Positions 1 to 8,636 of a DNA stretch of 34,094 nucleotides are shown in pieces. A program made the translations under genes and the position numbers. Position 1 is the first letter of the stretch; each line of letters starts with the position of its first letter. Under the pieces are notes generated by a model that did no database searches, had not been told where the DNA came from, and saw only the letters and a list, made by a program, of their open reading frames with translations. The stretch is taken from the NCBI GenBank assembly GCA_016874675.1, contig VGTL01000025.1, positions 1 to 34,094 on the forward strand, read 5' to 3'. The stretch is from Methanobacteriota archaeon (GTDB lineage: Archaea; Thermoplasmatota; DTKX01; VGTL01).

Positions 1-1
1 G

Positions 2-1543
2 GAGCGCGTGGAGGTCAGCGTCGACCTGGACGGCCGGTGGGTGGAGGCCGCCGGGAAGACCTCCTGGGCCTTGCGGCTCGACACCGCCGGGCTCTCCAAC
101 GGACGGCACACCGTTTTCGTGCGGGCTCTGGACTCGGCGGGCAACTGGGGCCAGTCCAACATCACCCTCGATGTCCGGAATGTCCAAGCCCCGCCGCCGG
201 CGTCCGATGCGGTACTCGGCCTTCCACTGCTGGCCTGGGTGGCGATGGCGGTCGTCATCGCGGCGGCCGCCTCCGCCTGGGCCTTTGCCGCGCGCCGCCG
301 CAAACGCGGCCCGGCCCCGGGCTCGGCCGCCCCTCCGGTTTCGGGGCCGGGCTCGACCCCCCCGCCGGTCGCCGCCCCTCCGGGCGCCTACTCGATGACC
401 GCACCCGCCGCCGCCTATGCCCCGCCCGCCACGGCACAGCCGGCGTACGGCCAGGTGCCCGGCGCCGCGGCATACGCGCCCTCTCAGGCCGCCGCTGCGC
501 CGGCCGCGCCCTCTGCCCGGCACCCTGCACCCGGCACCCTGCACCCCGTCAAGGCCGTGGACAGCGTCTTCCTGATATATCACGACGGCCGGCTCATAAC
601 CTACTTCTCACGAAGCGAGAGCATCAAGCTCGACGACACACTCGACATGATACGCAAGTTCGTCCGGGCGTCGTTCTCGGGCCATCTCGGCAGGCTGGAC
701 TCGATGCGCTACGAGAACATGAACATCATCATGGAGCGGGGGAACCTCATGTACATGGTCGTCATCACCCCGCTTGCGGAGTACGACCCGGTGAGGCGCG
801 AGATGCGGCTTCTGCTCGAGGAGATCAACAACCGGTACCGCGTGGTGTTCAAGATCTGGGACGGCGACTTCAACAAGGTCAAGGGCGTCAAGACCATGGT
901 CGAGAGGTTCGCCGGCGAAGAGATCGCGCCGGCGCCGCCACCTGCGGCGCCGCAATATCAACCGGCCCCTTCGCATGTCCCCCCGCCGGTCCCGCCGGGG
1001 CTCATCCCCCCCTCGCAGCCGGCGCCTGGGCCTTTTCAACTGCCATCGCCACGGTCTTATTCGCAACCGGCGCCGGGACAACAACCAGCCGCTCCGCACC
1101 CCTCTCCGCAGGAGCCCGCGCCGCTTGCCTCCCTTCCGCCCCCGACGCCGGCGAAGGCGGCTCCCCCGTCGCAGGAGTCGGAGGGCGAGGATAATCTTGA
1201 GGCCGGGACGGAGACCGGGCCGCAATCCCGCCCCGCCGTTCCCGCGACGGCCCCTCCGGCCTCCCGTGAGAGCCCGCCCCCCAGGAAGGTCCGGGGGCTC
1301 CTAGAGATGGAGGACGAGGAGGAGGGGCCGGCCGGAGAGATCCCGGGACCGGAGGAGGGGGCGCCCGGTATGGCGCCGGCCGCCAAGGAGGAGCCCCGGC
1401 CGCCGCCGGGACCGCCGGCCAGGCCGCAGGCGGCCGGCCTTTCCGATTCCGAGAGGCTGCGGCTGCTCGAGGACCGGTTCCTGCGCGGCGAGATAACCGA
1501 GCTCACCTATCGCGAACTTCGGGAAAAGCTGGGCAGAAAGTGA
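2..1543 (+). CDS. Single-pass membrane protein with Ig-like ectodomain, cytoplasmic roadblock/longin-like domain and SHOCT-like tail (5' partial)
   Basis: The reading frame is open at the left edge, so the N-terminus is missing. Residue numbers count from the GTG at 8. Residues 1-58 look like the end of an Ig-like β-sandwich. Residues 69-94 form one membrane helix, followed by RRRKR, which places the C-terminal part inside the cell. A Pro/Ala-rich linker leads to a compact α/β domain at 185-302 that opens with DSVFLIYHDGRLITYFSR, a roadblock/longin-like pattern. A second Pro-rich linker follows, then a 34-residue C-terminal helical pair (SERLRLLEDRFLRGEITELT) typical of SHOCT domains. The α/β domain is clearly related to residues 1022-1139 of the next gene, whose start lies 74 bp downstream, so the two are probably co-transcribed. 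Known roadblock/longin domains regulate small GTPases; a signalling role here is inference. Fold assignment is by pattern only. Confidence 0.75.
   Translation, partial: ERVEVSVDLDGRWVEAAGKTSWALRLDTAGLSNGRHTVFVRALDSAGNWGQSNITLDVRNVQAPPPASDAVLGLPLLAWVAMAVVIAAAASAWAFAARRRKRGPAPGSAAPPVSGPGSTPPPVAAPPGAYSMTAPAAAYAPPATAQPAYGQVPGAAAYAPSQAAAAPAAPSARHPAPGTLHPVKAVDSVFLIYHDGRLITYFSRSESIKLDDTLDMIRKFVRASFSGHLGRLDSMRYENMNIIMERGNLMYMVVITPLAEYDPVRREMRLLLEEINNRYRVVFKIWDGDFNKVKGVKTMVERFAGEEIAPAPPPAAPQYQPAPSHVPPPVPPGLIPPSQPAPGPFQLPSPRSYSQPAPGQQPAAPHPSPQEPAPLASLPPPTPAKAAPPSQESEGEDNLEAGTETGPQSRPAVPATAPPASRESPPPRKVRGLLEMEDEEEGPAGEIPGPEEGAPGMAPAAKEEPRPPPGPPARPQAAGLSDSERLRLLEDRFLRGEITELTYRELREKLGRK
519..547. repeat. 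GGCACCCTGCACCC tandem repeat inside a coding region
   Basis: Two copies of a 14-bp unit made of the heptads GGCACCC and TGCACCC lie in the Pro-rich cytoplasmic linker of the partial membrane protein. They are translated in frame (about residues 170-180). The same heptads form tandem arrays at 6261-6291 and 18394-18441. The reading frame is kept because the linker tolerates low-complexity insertions. Confidence 0.7.
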
Positions 1544-1617
1544 TCGACATGGCGCGTCTCGACACTCTCAAATATCCTAAAGGCAATGTGGACGTCGCGA
1601 CAGAAGGGGTACCCAAG

Positions 1618-4600
1618 ATGAAACGGCTCGGAACGGTCGCGATAGCCCTTATGCTAATGGTCCCGGTAGCGCTGACGCCCGCCGGCGGGACCCGGATCGA
1701 CTCCTTCCAGGGCTCGCTCAAGGACTTGGACCTGGTCCTCGACACGGTCAATTTCACCAACACGACCTACATCGTCGTCAAGAAGCCCGGAGTGGCGCAG
1801 AGCGCCACCATGGACGTGTCGATCGAGGACGGGGAGAGAATCCGGGCGCCAAGAATAGACGTCGGGAGCACCCCCGTGTGGGAGTTCGACGGGACCGGCT
1901 ACGGGGACCTCGGGTCGCAGTACGTCTTCGGGAGCGGCAAGCCGGAGATCGGGTTCGATGTCTGGGGCCCGACCGTGAAGAACGAGACCATCAAGCTGCC
2001 CAAGTCGGCCAAGATATCGAAGGTGACGATGACGGTCGCCGGCAACGGCGAGCCGGTAGCCTCTGCGACCATGTCCCAGAGCGACCAGGCCCTGGCCGGA
2101 TCGAGCTCTACCGAATACTACATCACCGGCATCCCCGACGAGGCAATCGGGATCAACGCGAGCGTGAAGGTGACGAGCGCGAAGAAGGTAGTAACAGAAG
2201 AACAGAAGCAAATTCCGAATTATTTTCTTATTGGTGCATCTGGAGGAGTATTCTTCTCCTATGCTCAAACATTTTCGTTTCCAATTGACGGAAACATTAT
2301 AAATATATCGTTATATTTTGGTAACAATATTCAAGGAAGTACTCTTGGGTCATTATATCTTGAAATCAGATTGACCGATGGATCAGGACTTCCAACATCG
2401 ACGAAGATCTCTTCAACATTACAAATCCCTAGAGCATCAATCAATGAAAATTCATGGAATACATTTACTTTTCCTTTAAATGTCCCAATAACCCAAAATT
2501 CAAAATATGCATTTGTAGTATATGCAAAAGATGCATTAAAAAATAATGATAATTATTATACCATTTATGGTAATCTTTCAGATGTTTACTCAAAAGGTTC
2601 AAAATATGTTTATTCTGATAACGTTGATGCTTCTGGAACACCTACACTTCAAAGTCACGATTTCGCATTTACTATGTTCGGAATAGCGAATCTCACCCAA
2701 TCCGACATGACAAAGCTTACGGTCAACAACAAAGCCCCCACCGGCCCCGACCCCTCCGGCATCTACTATTACAACTTCACCAACCCGGTCTATTCCGCCG
2801 GCACCGGCACCTGGCCCTTCTGGGTCAACAACACCAACCTCGGCCTGAACGTCATCAACCTCAATTTCTCGGCCACGACCTTCTTCCGCCAGTATGTCCA
2901 CGACGTCGCCGTCAACGTCGGGACCGACGCGGTCGACGACTGGATCCGCAACGGGAGGTTCGACCGGTCCGAGGAGGCCGCCGGGATGGAGAGCGTCTTT
3001 CGGAACGCGCTCCCCGCGGCGCCCTCGGAGGTCGACCCCGACGGCAACGAGATGTGCGCCATCCCAATCAAGTTCAAGGCCCAGGGCTACGGGACGCTCA
3101 ACGTCACGGCCCTCAGGATAGACTATTCCTTCCGGACGACGACCAACGACTTCGCCTCGGCCATCGCCGCCTTCCTCGCCGGCAAGCCCGACGGCAACGT
3201 GTCCATCCCCATAACGGTCTCGGCCTCCTCCGCGGGCCGGATAAGGCTCGACAACCTCTCGGTGTCCATCGACAACGCCCCCGAGCTCAGGCGCAGCATC
3301 CCGCCTTTCTCCATCCAGGAGGAGTCCTCCAACTCCTCGCTGGCCGACCTCAGCACCTACTTCTCCGACGACAATGACGCGAACCTGACCTTCGAGTTGG
3401 CCCCCTACACGAACTCCTCCGCCATAGATGTCTTCCTCAACGGGAGCGTTCTTGGCGCCCGCGCCCTCCTCGTCAACTGGAGCGGCCGGACCGAGGTGGT
3501 CGTCGAGGCGGCCGATCGCCACGGCCAGAGGACCCTCTCCAACACATTCACCATCACCGTCCAGGAGGTCAACGACGCCCCGCTGATAACCAGCCTGCCA
3601 CCGGATAGGGCCGAGGCCCTCAGGACGCTCCTTTACCACGTGGAGGCCTTCGACAGCGAGGGCGACCCGCTCGTCTTCCGCCTGGAGGGCGCCCAGCCCG
3701 GGATGACCATCAACTCCTCCGGCGTCCTCAACTGGACGCCCCCCAGGGAGGCGATCGGCCAGGCCGTCAACGTCAACATCACCGTCTCCGACGGCAAGGC
3801 GGCGGCCTACCAGCGCTTCGTGCTCCAAGTCTACACGAACAACACCAAGCCCTCGATAACGCCGGTATACAACGCCACCGCCTACGCCGGGAAACCCTAT
3901 CTCTACCAGATCCGGGCCCAAGACGTCAATGGTGACAAACTCACCTACTCGCTCGATCGAGCCCCGGCCGGCATGACCATAAACGCCGCCACCGGAGAAA
4001 TCTTTTTGGCCAACCCGCAGTCCAATGGCACCGTCATCGTCAATGTGACCGACGGGATTGGCTGGGATACCGGCACATTCTTCCTCGTCGTCATCAAGAA
4101 CAACGTGCCCAGGGTAACCAGCTCCCCGCCCGACAAGGTGGTCTTTGGGGAGAAGCTCAGCTACAAGATCGTGGTCGATGACCCGGACCCGAACCAGACC
4201 ATCACCTTCGAGCTCCTGGCGCCCCCGGACGGGGTCTCCATAATCCCCGATGGCATCCTCACCTGGACGCCCAAGGACACGCAGAAGGGCAACCACCACA
4301 TCCAGGTCCGGGTCTCCGACGGCGTCGACGCGGTCAACCATTCGTTCTATGTCGAGGTCACCGAGAGGCCCCTCATGCCCGGCATGCCCAACCTGCTGCT
4401 CTTCCTCCTGCTTTTGATAATCATCGTCGCGGTCTGCGCCGCCGCCGGCGGGGCCTACTACCGCAAGCGAAAGCGCGCGAAGCTCCTGGAGCAGCGCTGG
4501 CCCGAGATGCCCCGAAAGCCCGATGGCCCGGCGCCGGCCATAAAGCCCCTCTCCCCCGACAAGCCCGGCGGCACGGCCGCCGAGGCAGTGAGCTGGACGC

Positions 4601-5952
4601 CGGCCGCCGAGGCGGCCGCACCCGCCGGATTGCCGGCCGTGCCGGCCGCGTCCGCCGGCCAGCCGGGCGGTTCCCGCGTCCAGGACATATTCATCATCTA
4701 CCGGGACGGCCGGCTCATCCACCACCTCACCAACCGCCTCACCGCCATGGACCACGAGATCTTCGCCAGCATGTTCAGCTCGGTGCAGGACTTCATGAAG
4801 GACTCGATGGGCGCCGAGCGGATTGACTCCATCAAGTACGAGGAGTACAACATCCTGCTGGAGAAGGGAAAGAACATCAACCTGGCGGTCGTCCTGTCGG
4901 GCGAGGAGCCCCCGGACATACGGCAGGTCATAAAGACCGCCATATCCGACGTGGAGCTCGTGTGCGCCCGCCTGCTCGAGAAGTGGGACGGGGACGCCGC
5001 CCCGCTCAAGAAGGACCTCGAGCTGCTCCTGAAGCCCATATCCGAGGCGGTCGCCGTCTCCAAGGTCGAGAAGAAGGCCAAGTTCAAAAACCCGGAGGAA
5101 TACGTCTCGATACTGAGCGGCGTGGAGTTCTTCCGCGGGTACGTCCGGGTGAAGATGGCCATCACCAACGACCTGGACAATGTCATAACGGACTCGATGG
5201 TCAAGATAATCGTCAAGCAGGACCACCTGCGCATCGGGTGGGTGGAGCCTCCCGAGTACGTCTTGCAGGGCGACAGCATCGTGATAGGCAACGTCCAGCC
5301 CGGCGAGAAGGTGCAGCTCAATTTGTACCTGGACCCGCTCACCTGCACCGGCTCCTTCGTCGACGCCACGCTGACCTTCAAGGACGCCAAGGGCGACCTC
5401 TACTCCATCGTGATGAGCCGCCGGAAGGCCGACGTCGTCTGCCCGACCTTCCACACCGACCAGGACATCAACGTGGCGATGCTCCGCAAGATGATAACGG
5501 AGTTCGCCCAGCACGACACCAAGGTGTACATGCTGCCCGAGGGCCTTTGGGCCGAGGAGGCCTTCAAGATGGGCATGTCCGTCATCGAGGGCCACAACGT
5601 GAAGCTCGTTCGGGAGTACACCGAGACCGCGCCGACCTACGCGGCCGAGGCCTGGTACTACGGCAAGACCCAGATAAAGAAGGAGGAGGTCGTGATGAGG
5701 ATAGGCGTCTCCAGGGAGCACAACTCCTTGGAGTTCTTCGTCGGCTCCTCCGACCAGGCCGCCATAACCGGCCTTCTGGCCGAGTTCGGCCACGAGCTCA
5801 ACCGCCGCCTGAAGAACAAGGGCCTCATCCAGCAGAACATCAAGCACCTCGACCTCACCGACAAGGACCGCGTCGCCCGCAAGAGCCAGCTCCTCCTGCA
5901 CCGCTACGCCGAGGCGGAGGCGGGGGCCGCCGAGGGCGAGCCGGAGAAGTGA
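1618..5952 (+). CDS. Large secreted/membrane receptor-like protein with Ig/cadherin-like repeats and cytoplasmic roadblock/longin-like plus β-rich C-terminal module
   Basis: I chose the ATG at 1618 over the in-frame GTG at 1540 because it begins a clean signal peptide (MKRLGTVAIALMLMVPVAL). The 1444-aa product has a β-rich N-terminal region, an AT-rich inserted domain at about 191-359, and several Ig/cadherin-like repeats at about 560-918 with DSEGDP, DVNGD and DDPDPN calcium-site-like motifs. One membrane helix lies at about 924-948, followed by RKRKR. A Pro/Ala linker leads to a roadblock/longin-like domain at about 1022-1139 (DIFIIYRDGRLIHH), related to the one in the preceding gene. The last ~275 residues hold a β-sandwich-like segment (FFRGYVRVKMAITNDLDN) and an α/β segment that I cannot name with certainty. 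The arrangement suggests an outside sensor or adhesin coupled to an inside regulatory platform; that role is inferred. A weak TATA-like AAATAT near 1570 could give it its own promoter. Confidence 0.8.
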   Translation: MKRLGTVAIALMLMVPVALTPAGGTRIDSFQGSLKDLDLVLDTVNFTNTTYIVVKKPGVAQSATMDVSIEDGERIRAPRIDVGSTPVWEFDGTGYGDLGSQYVFGSGKPEIGFDVWGPTVKNETIKLPKSAKISKVTMTVAGNGEPVASATMSQSDQALAGSSSTEYYITGIPDEAIGINASVKVTSAKKVVTEEQKQIPNYFLIGASGGVFFSYAQTFSFPIDGNIINISLYFGNNIQGSTLGSLYLEIRLTDGSGLPTSTKISSTLQIPRASINENSWNTFTFPLNVPITQNSKYAFVVYAKDALKNNDNYYTIYGNLSDVYSKGSKYVYSDNVDASGTPTLQSHDFAFTMFGIANLTQSDMTKLTVNNKAPTGPDPSGIYYYNFTNPVYSAGTGTWPFWVNNTNLGLNVINLNFSATTFFRQYVHDVAVNVGTDAVDDWIRNGRFDRSEEAAGMESVFRNALPAAPSEVDPDGNEMCAIPIKFKAQGYGTLNVTALRIDYSFRTTTNDFASAIAAFLAGKPDGNVSIPITVSASSAGRIRLDNLSVSIDNAPELRRSIPPFSIQEESSNSSLADLSTYFSDDNDANLTFELAPYTNSSAIDVFLNGSVLGARALLVNWSGRTEVVVEAADRHGQRTLSNTFTITVQEVNDAPLITSLPPDRAEALRTLLYHVEAFDSEGDPLVFRLEGAQPGMTINSSGVLNWTPPREAIGQAVNVNITVSDGKAAAYQRFVLQVYTNNTKPSITPVYNATAYAGKPYLYQIRAQDVNGDKLTYSLDRAPAGMTINAATGEIFLANPQSNGTVIVNVTDGIGWDTGTFFLVVIKNNVPRVTSSPPDKVVFGEKLSYKIVVDDPDPNQTITFELLAPPDGVSIIPDGILTWTPKDTQKGNHHIQVRVSDGVDAVNHSFYVEVTERPLMPGMPNLLLFLLLLIIIVAVCAAAGGAYYRKRKRAKLLEQRWPEMPRKPDGPAPAIKPLSPDKPGGTAAEAVSWTPAAEAAAPAGLPAVPAASAGQPGGSRVQDIFIIYRDGRLIHHLTNRLTAMDHEIFASMFSSVQDFMKDSMGAERIDSIKYEEYNILLEKGKNINLAVVLSGEEPPDIRQVIKTAISDVELVCARLLEKWDGDAAPLKKDLELLLKPISEAVAVSKVEKKAKFKNPEEYVSILSGVEFFRGYVRVKMAITNDLDNVITDSMVKIIVKQDHLRIGWVEPPEYVLQGDSIVIGNVQPGEKVQLNLYLDPLTCTGSFVDATLTFKDAKGDLYSIVMSRRKADVVCPTFHTDQDINVAMLRKMITEFAQHDTKVYMLPEGLWAEEAFKMGMSVIEGHNVKLVREYTETAPTYAAEAWYYGKTQIKKEEVVMRIGVSREHNSLEFFVGSSDQAAITGLLAEFGHELNRRLKNKGLIQQNIKHLDLTDKDRVARKSQLLLHRYAEAEAGAAEGEPEK
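2190..2695 (+). other. AT-rich in-frame island encoding a choice-of-anchor-like β-sandwich domain
   Basis: Base composition changes abruptly from GC-rich to AT-rich near 2190 and back near 2695, with the reading frame intact. Inside it, codons such as ATA, TTA, AAT and AAA are common, while they are rare on either side. The encoded ~165 residues include LYLEIRLTDGSGLPTST and SKYAFVVYAKD, which resemble the β-sandwich repeat of choice-of-anchor-type bacterial and archaeal surface proteins. The pattern fits a domain swapped in from a low-GC source. Confidence 0.75.
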
Positions 5953-6294
5953 CGATCCGGACTTTTTGCCGCGCAGATTACCTTTGGGCGAGTGGGAGCC
6001 TGCATTGTTGGTCCTGTCGGGGATGCGACACCGGGCACCGGTCGGGGCTTTTGCGGACCAAACCGCAGACTTCTATTAAGAGTCTGTTGTTAGTACCACA
6101 AACTGTTCAGGGGTGGATGGCGACCGGAAAAGGCGAAAGGGACATCGCCAGCGCCAGGAGGAGCGCCACCGCCGGCCTGCGAGGCCCGGATGCCATCAAC
6201 AGTGTATCCGCGGAATGCCTACTTCAGCTTTGTTGCGGCGTTCTTGATGGTCTTCAGCCCCGGCACCCGGCACCCGGCACCCGGCACCCGGCCG
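5953..6294. other. Gene-poor intergenic stretch
   Basis: This lies between two converging genes and has no convincing gene. A possible 68-codon plus-strand ORF begins at ATG 6117, about 40 nt after a TATA-like TATTAAG (6074-6080). It runs through the heptad repeat into the 3' end of the opposite gene, and its protein is low complexity after residue ~50. On the minus strand, 6230-6256 could encode LKTIKNAATKLK followed by a stop, possibly the end of a decayed gene. Neither is well supported. Confidence 0.4.
6261..6291. repeat. CGGCACC tandem heptads
   Basis: Four perfect 7-bp copies plus a partial copy lie just past the stop codon of the convergent minus-strand gene. The same unit is seen at 519-547 and 18394-18441. 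Confidence 0.85.
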
Positions 6295-6651
6295 TCACCC
6301 GCAGTACTTCCTGTACACCTTGAAGTAGTCCAGCTTCCCCCCGGCCATGTCCTCGTTGAGGAGCAGCTCGAGTCCGCCCTCGGCATAGCGCTCCACCTCG
6401 GCCGCCACTTCCTCCTCGCTGACCAATGAGAGGTTCTTGTTTATGGCGTTCAGGGCCAGCATGTTGTGCCGGTCGAACTCGGAGAACGACTGCCTGAAGA
6501 CGACGGGGTTTTTGAGCTCCTTCTTGCGGTCCCGGGCGATCCCCACGGCCGCCGCCAGCGCCACCACGTTGTCCTTCGAGTCTATCCGGTGGGCCCGGTA
6601 GGCGTCGTCGAGCCTCCTGGCGCTCTCCTCGTCGATGTGGAAGGTCACCAT
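6295..6651 (-). CDS. Small protein, third gene of the DndD-like operon, function unknown
   Basis: The 118-aa soluble protein starts with ATG one nucleotide after the stop of the DndD-like ATPase gene, so the two are almost certainly translated from one message. The N-terminus (VTFHIDEESARRLDDAY) looks like a β-strand plus helix of the kind found in ribbon-helix-helix proteins. The rest is helical and charged, ending in KVYRKYCG. No signal peptide or membrane segment is present. Its size and position match the small DndE of phosphorothioation operons, which also follows dndD, but I do not see the usual DndE sequence pattern, so I leave it unnamed. An accessory DNA-binding or regulatory partner of the ATPase is the simplest guess. 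Confidence 0.75.
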   Translation of the reverse strand: MVTFHIDEESARRLDDAYRAHRIDSKDNVVALAAAVGIARDRKKELKNPVVFRQSFSEFDRHNMLALNAINKNLSLVSEEEVAAEVERYAEGGLELLLNEDMAGGKLDYFKVYRKYCG

Positions 6652-6652
6652 C

Positions 6653-8632
6653 TCAGTTCACCTCCTGGATGCGGGAGAACTTCTGGTGCTGGTCGTGGTC
6701 CAGCATGAACCTGCGCTGGACGCCCGCAAGGCTCTTCCAGTCGTCGGGCCGCAGGTCCTCGTCCGTCACGAGCAAAACGACGTTCTGGGCAAGATCCGGT
6801 ATCTTCTCGATGAGCCGGGTCTTGTGGGTCTGGTCCAGCCGCCCGAAGGGGCTGTCCATGATGAGCGTCCCCTCGTGGGTGGCGTCCTTGAGGCCGCCCA
6901 AAAACGACAGCGCCATGACGTGCCTCTCGCCGTCGGAGAGCTTGCGCGATTCCACCAGGTCCCCGCCCTCCGCCCTCACCTTCACCTCGAAGCTCTGCGG
7001 GTCGATGGAAAGGCCGATGAACTCCTTGGGCTTGTTGGTAATCGAGGTGTAGATCTTCGACGAGCGCACCTCGATTTCGGCCCGCTTCTGCTCGGCGCTC
7101 CGGTCCACTATCTCGTCGAAAGCCTTGAGCGCCCGGTTGGCCCGGCTGATGGACTCGAGGATGGCGCGGCTTGCCGAGCTCTTCTTGGAGAAGGATATCT
7201 CGAGCTGGCGCTCGAGCTCCGCCACCTGGCGGCGGGTGACGTTGAGGGCGTCCCTCACTTCCTCCAGCTTGGACTGCACCACCGCCTTCTCCTTGGTGAG
7301 CTGGGTGAGCCGGTCGAAGACCTCCTTCTCGCGAAGGTTCTGGGCCGAGTGCGCCCGCAGGCTCTCGTTCTCCCGCTCCAGGGCCCTCTCCGCCCGGAAG
7401 CGGTTGTCGTCGAGGTAGCGCCGCTTGGCCTCCAGGCCGTGGACGCCCCGGGCCTCCTCCTCCACCGAGCGCGCCTTTCCCATCGCCGTGGTGAGGTCGG
7501 ACTGCGTCCAGGAGTAGCGGTCGGTCTCGATGACCTGGATGGTGCCCAGCGCCGATTCGAGCTTGACCAGCGCCTCGTCGATGCGGGCCATGCCGTCGGC
7601 GTCCATGGAGGTCCCGCAGATGCAGGTGCCCGAGCCCTTGAGGTCCTTCATGAACTCTATCTGGTCCAGGAGCCGGCCCTGCTCTATCCGCTCCTGGACG
7701 GCCTGCTCCTTCACCTTCCCCACTGTCTCGACGGCCCCGCGGACGAACTTGCCCAAGACGAGCCAGGGGAGCTCCGACCTGAAGACCTCCTCGGAGGACT
7801 GCATCGACAATTCCTCCCGGTCGAGCTCCCGCGAGAAGTCCTCGAGCTCCTGGATGCGCTGCTGGATGCCCCGCAGGTCGTCGAACTCCTCCAGGTTCCG
7901 CTGGTGCTGGCGGATGTCGGTGTTGAGGCCCTCGAGGGCCGATTCCTGCTCGTTGAGGCGGGTGACGAGCTCCACCGCCTTCCCGCGGAGCTCCTTGAGG
8001 TCCGACTCCGTTTTTTCGGTCTCGGGAGACGACTGGACGTCGCGCAGGTCCTTTTCGAAATCCTTGCGCACCTTCTCGATGTCCTCGCGGGCCTGCCGGA
8101 GGTAGGGCAGCCCCACCGCCTTCTCGACCGTCTCGCGGTTGCGCTCCTGGGCCTCGGCGTAGCGGGAGATGGTCTCGCCGTCGAAGAAGAAGAAGCTCGC
8201 GACGTCCTCCGGGAACATCTCGTAGAGCAGCGAGTTGTCCGCTCCCAGGTCCCGGCCGTCGACCCTGAAGTGGAGCTCCTCGTCGAAGTCGGACTTGCGC
8301 GTCGGGTTGGGCATGTGCGGCCGGGCGCGCACGGAGCGCTCCACCTCGACACGCCGGCCGTCGTGCTCGAAGGCCACCCGGACCCGGGCGAAGTTATGGC
8401 CCTCCTTGCGCGCCGTGTTGTTCACTATGGAGGGGTACTGCGTCGGCACCAGCCGGTCGTGGCGCTTCTCCTTCCCGTAGAGGCACCAAAAAACCGCCTC
8501 CATTATCGTGGACTTGCCCCGCCCGTTGTCCCCCTGGACCACCACGACATTGCCCGGCCCCTGGCCGATGGATATCCGGTTGGGCCCGTGGAACACCTTG
8601 AAGTTCTCAAGCTCCAGCGACGAGATGAGCAT
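6653..8632 (-). CDS. DndD-like SMC/Rad50-type ATPase
   Basis: The 659-aa protein has the ABC-type head of the SMC/Rad50/RecN group. Walker A is GDNGRGKST at 34-42. A long coiled coil spans ~155-520 and is broken by a hook-like CIC at 337-339. The signature LSDGERHVMALSFLGGL lies at 565-581, and Walker B with D-loop (TLIMDSPFGRLD) at 589-600. The segment EAVFWCLYGKEKR and the FFFFDGE motif at 147-153 are typical of DndD, the ATPase of DNA phosphorothioation systems, and the length fits that family. The hook here is CxC with a following Gly, not the CxxC of Rad50. The gene lies 4 nt after a 53-codon gene and 1 nt before a 118-codon gene. No dndA, dndB or dndC homologue is in the window, so a role in phosphorothioation cannot be claimed; a DNA-end sensing or repair/defence ATPase is equally possible. 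Confidence 0.8.
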   Translation of the reverse strand: MLISSLELENFKVFHGPNRISIGQGPGNVVVVQGDNGRGKSTIMEAVFWCLYGKEKRHDRLVPTQYPSIVNNTARKEGHNFARVRVAFEHDGRRVEVERSVRARPHMPNPTRKSDFDEELHFRVDGRDLGADNSLLYEMFPEDVASFFFFDGETISRYAEAQERNRETVEKAVGLPYLRQAREDIEKVRKDFEKDLRDVQSSPETEKTESDLKELRGKAVELVTRLNEQESALEGLNTDIRQHQRNLEEFDDLRGIQQRIQELEDFSRELDREELSMQSSEEVFRSELPWLVLGKFVRGAVETVGKVKEQAVQERIEQGRLLDQIEFMKDLKGSGTCICGTSMDADGMARIDEALVKLESALGTIQVIETDRYSWTQSDLTTAMGKARSVEEEARGVHGLEAKRRYLDDNRFRAERALERENESLRAHSAQNLREKEVFDRLTQLTKEKAVVQSKLEEVRDALNVTRRQVAELERQLEISFSKKSSASRAILESISRANRALKAFDEIVDRSAEQKRAEIEVRSSKIYTSITNKPKEFIGLSIDPQSFEVKVRAEGGDLVESRKLSDGERHVMALSFLGGLKDATHEGTLIMDSPFGRLDQTHKTRLIEKIPDLAQNVVLLVTDEDLRPDDWKSLAGVQRRFMLDHDQHQKFSRIQEVN

Positions 8633-8636
8633 GCTC

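Noticed and set aside
2599-5901. A 1100-codon open frame opposite the large receptor gene
   Set aside because: It is an antisense shadow caused by high GC at third positions; its protein is a low-complexity Val/Gly/Leu/Asp mix and the plus-strand frame has clear domains, a signal peptide and a membrane helix.
6653-8632. Calling the ATPase Rad50
   Set aside because: No Mre11 gene is adjacent, the hook is CxC rather than CxxC, and the FFFFDGE segment and length fit DndD better.
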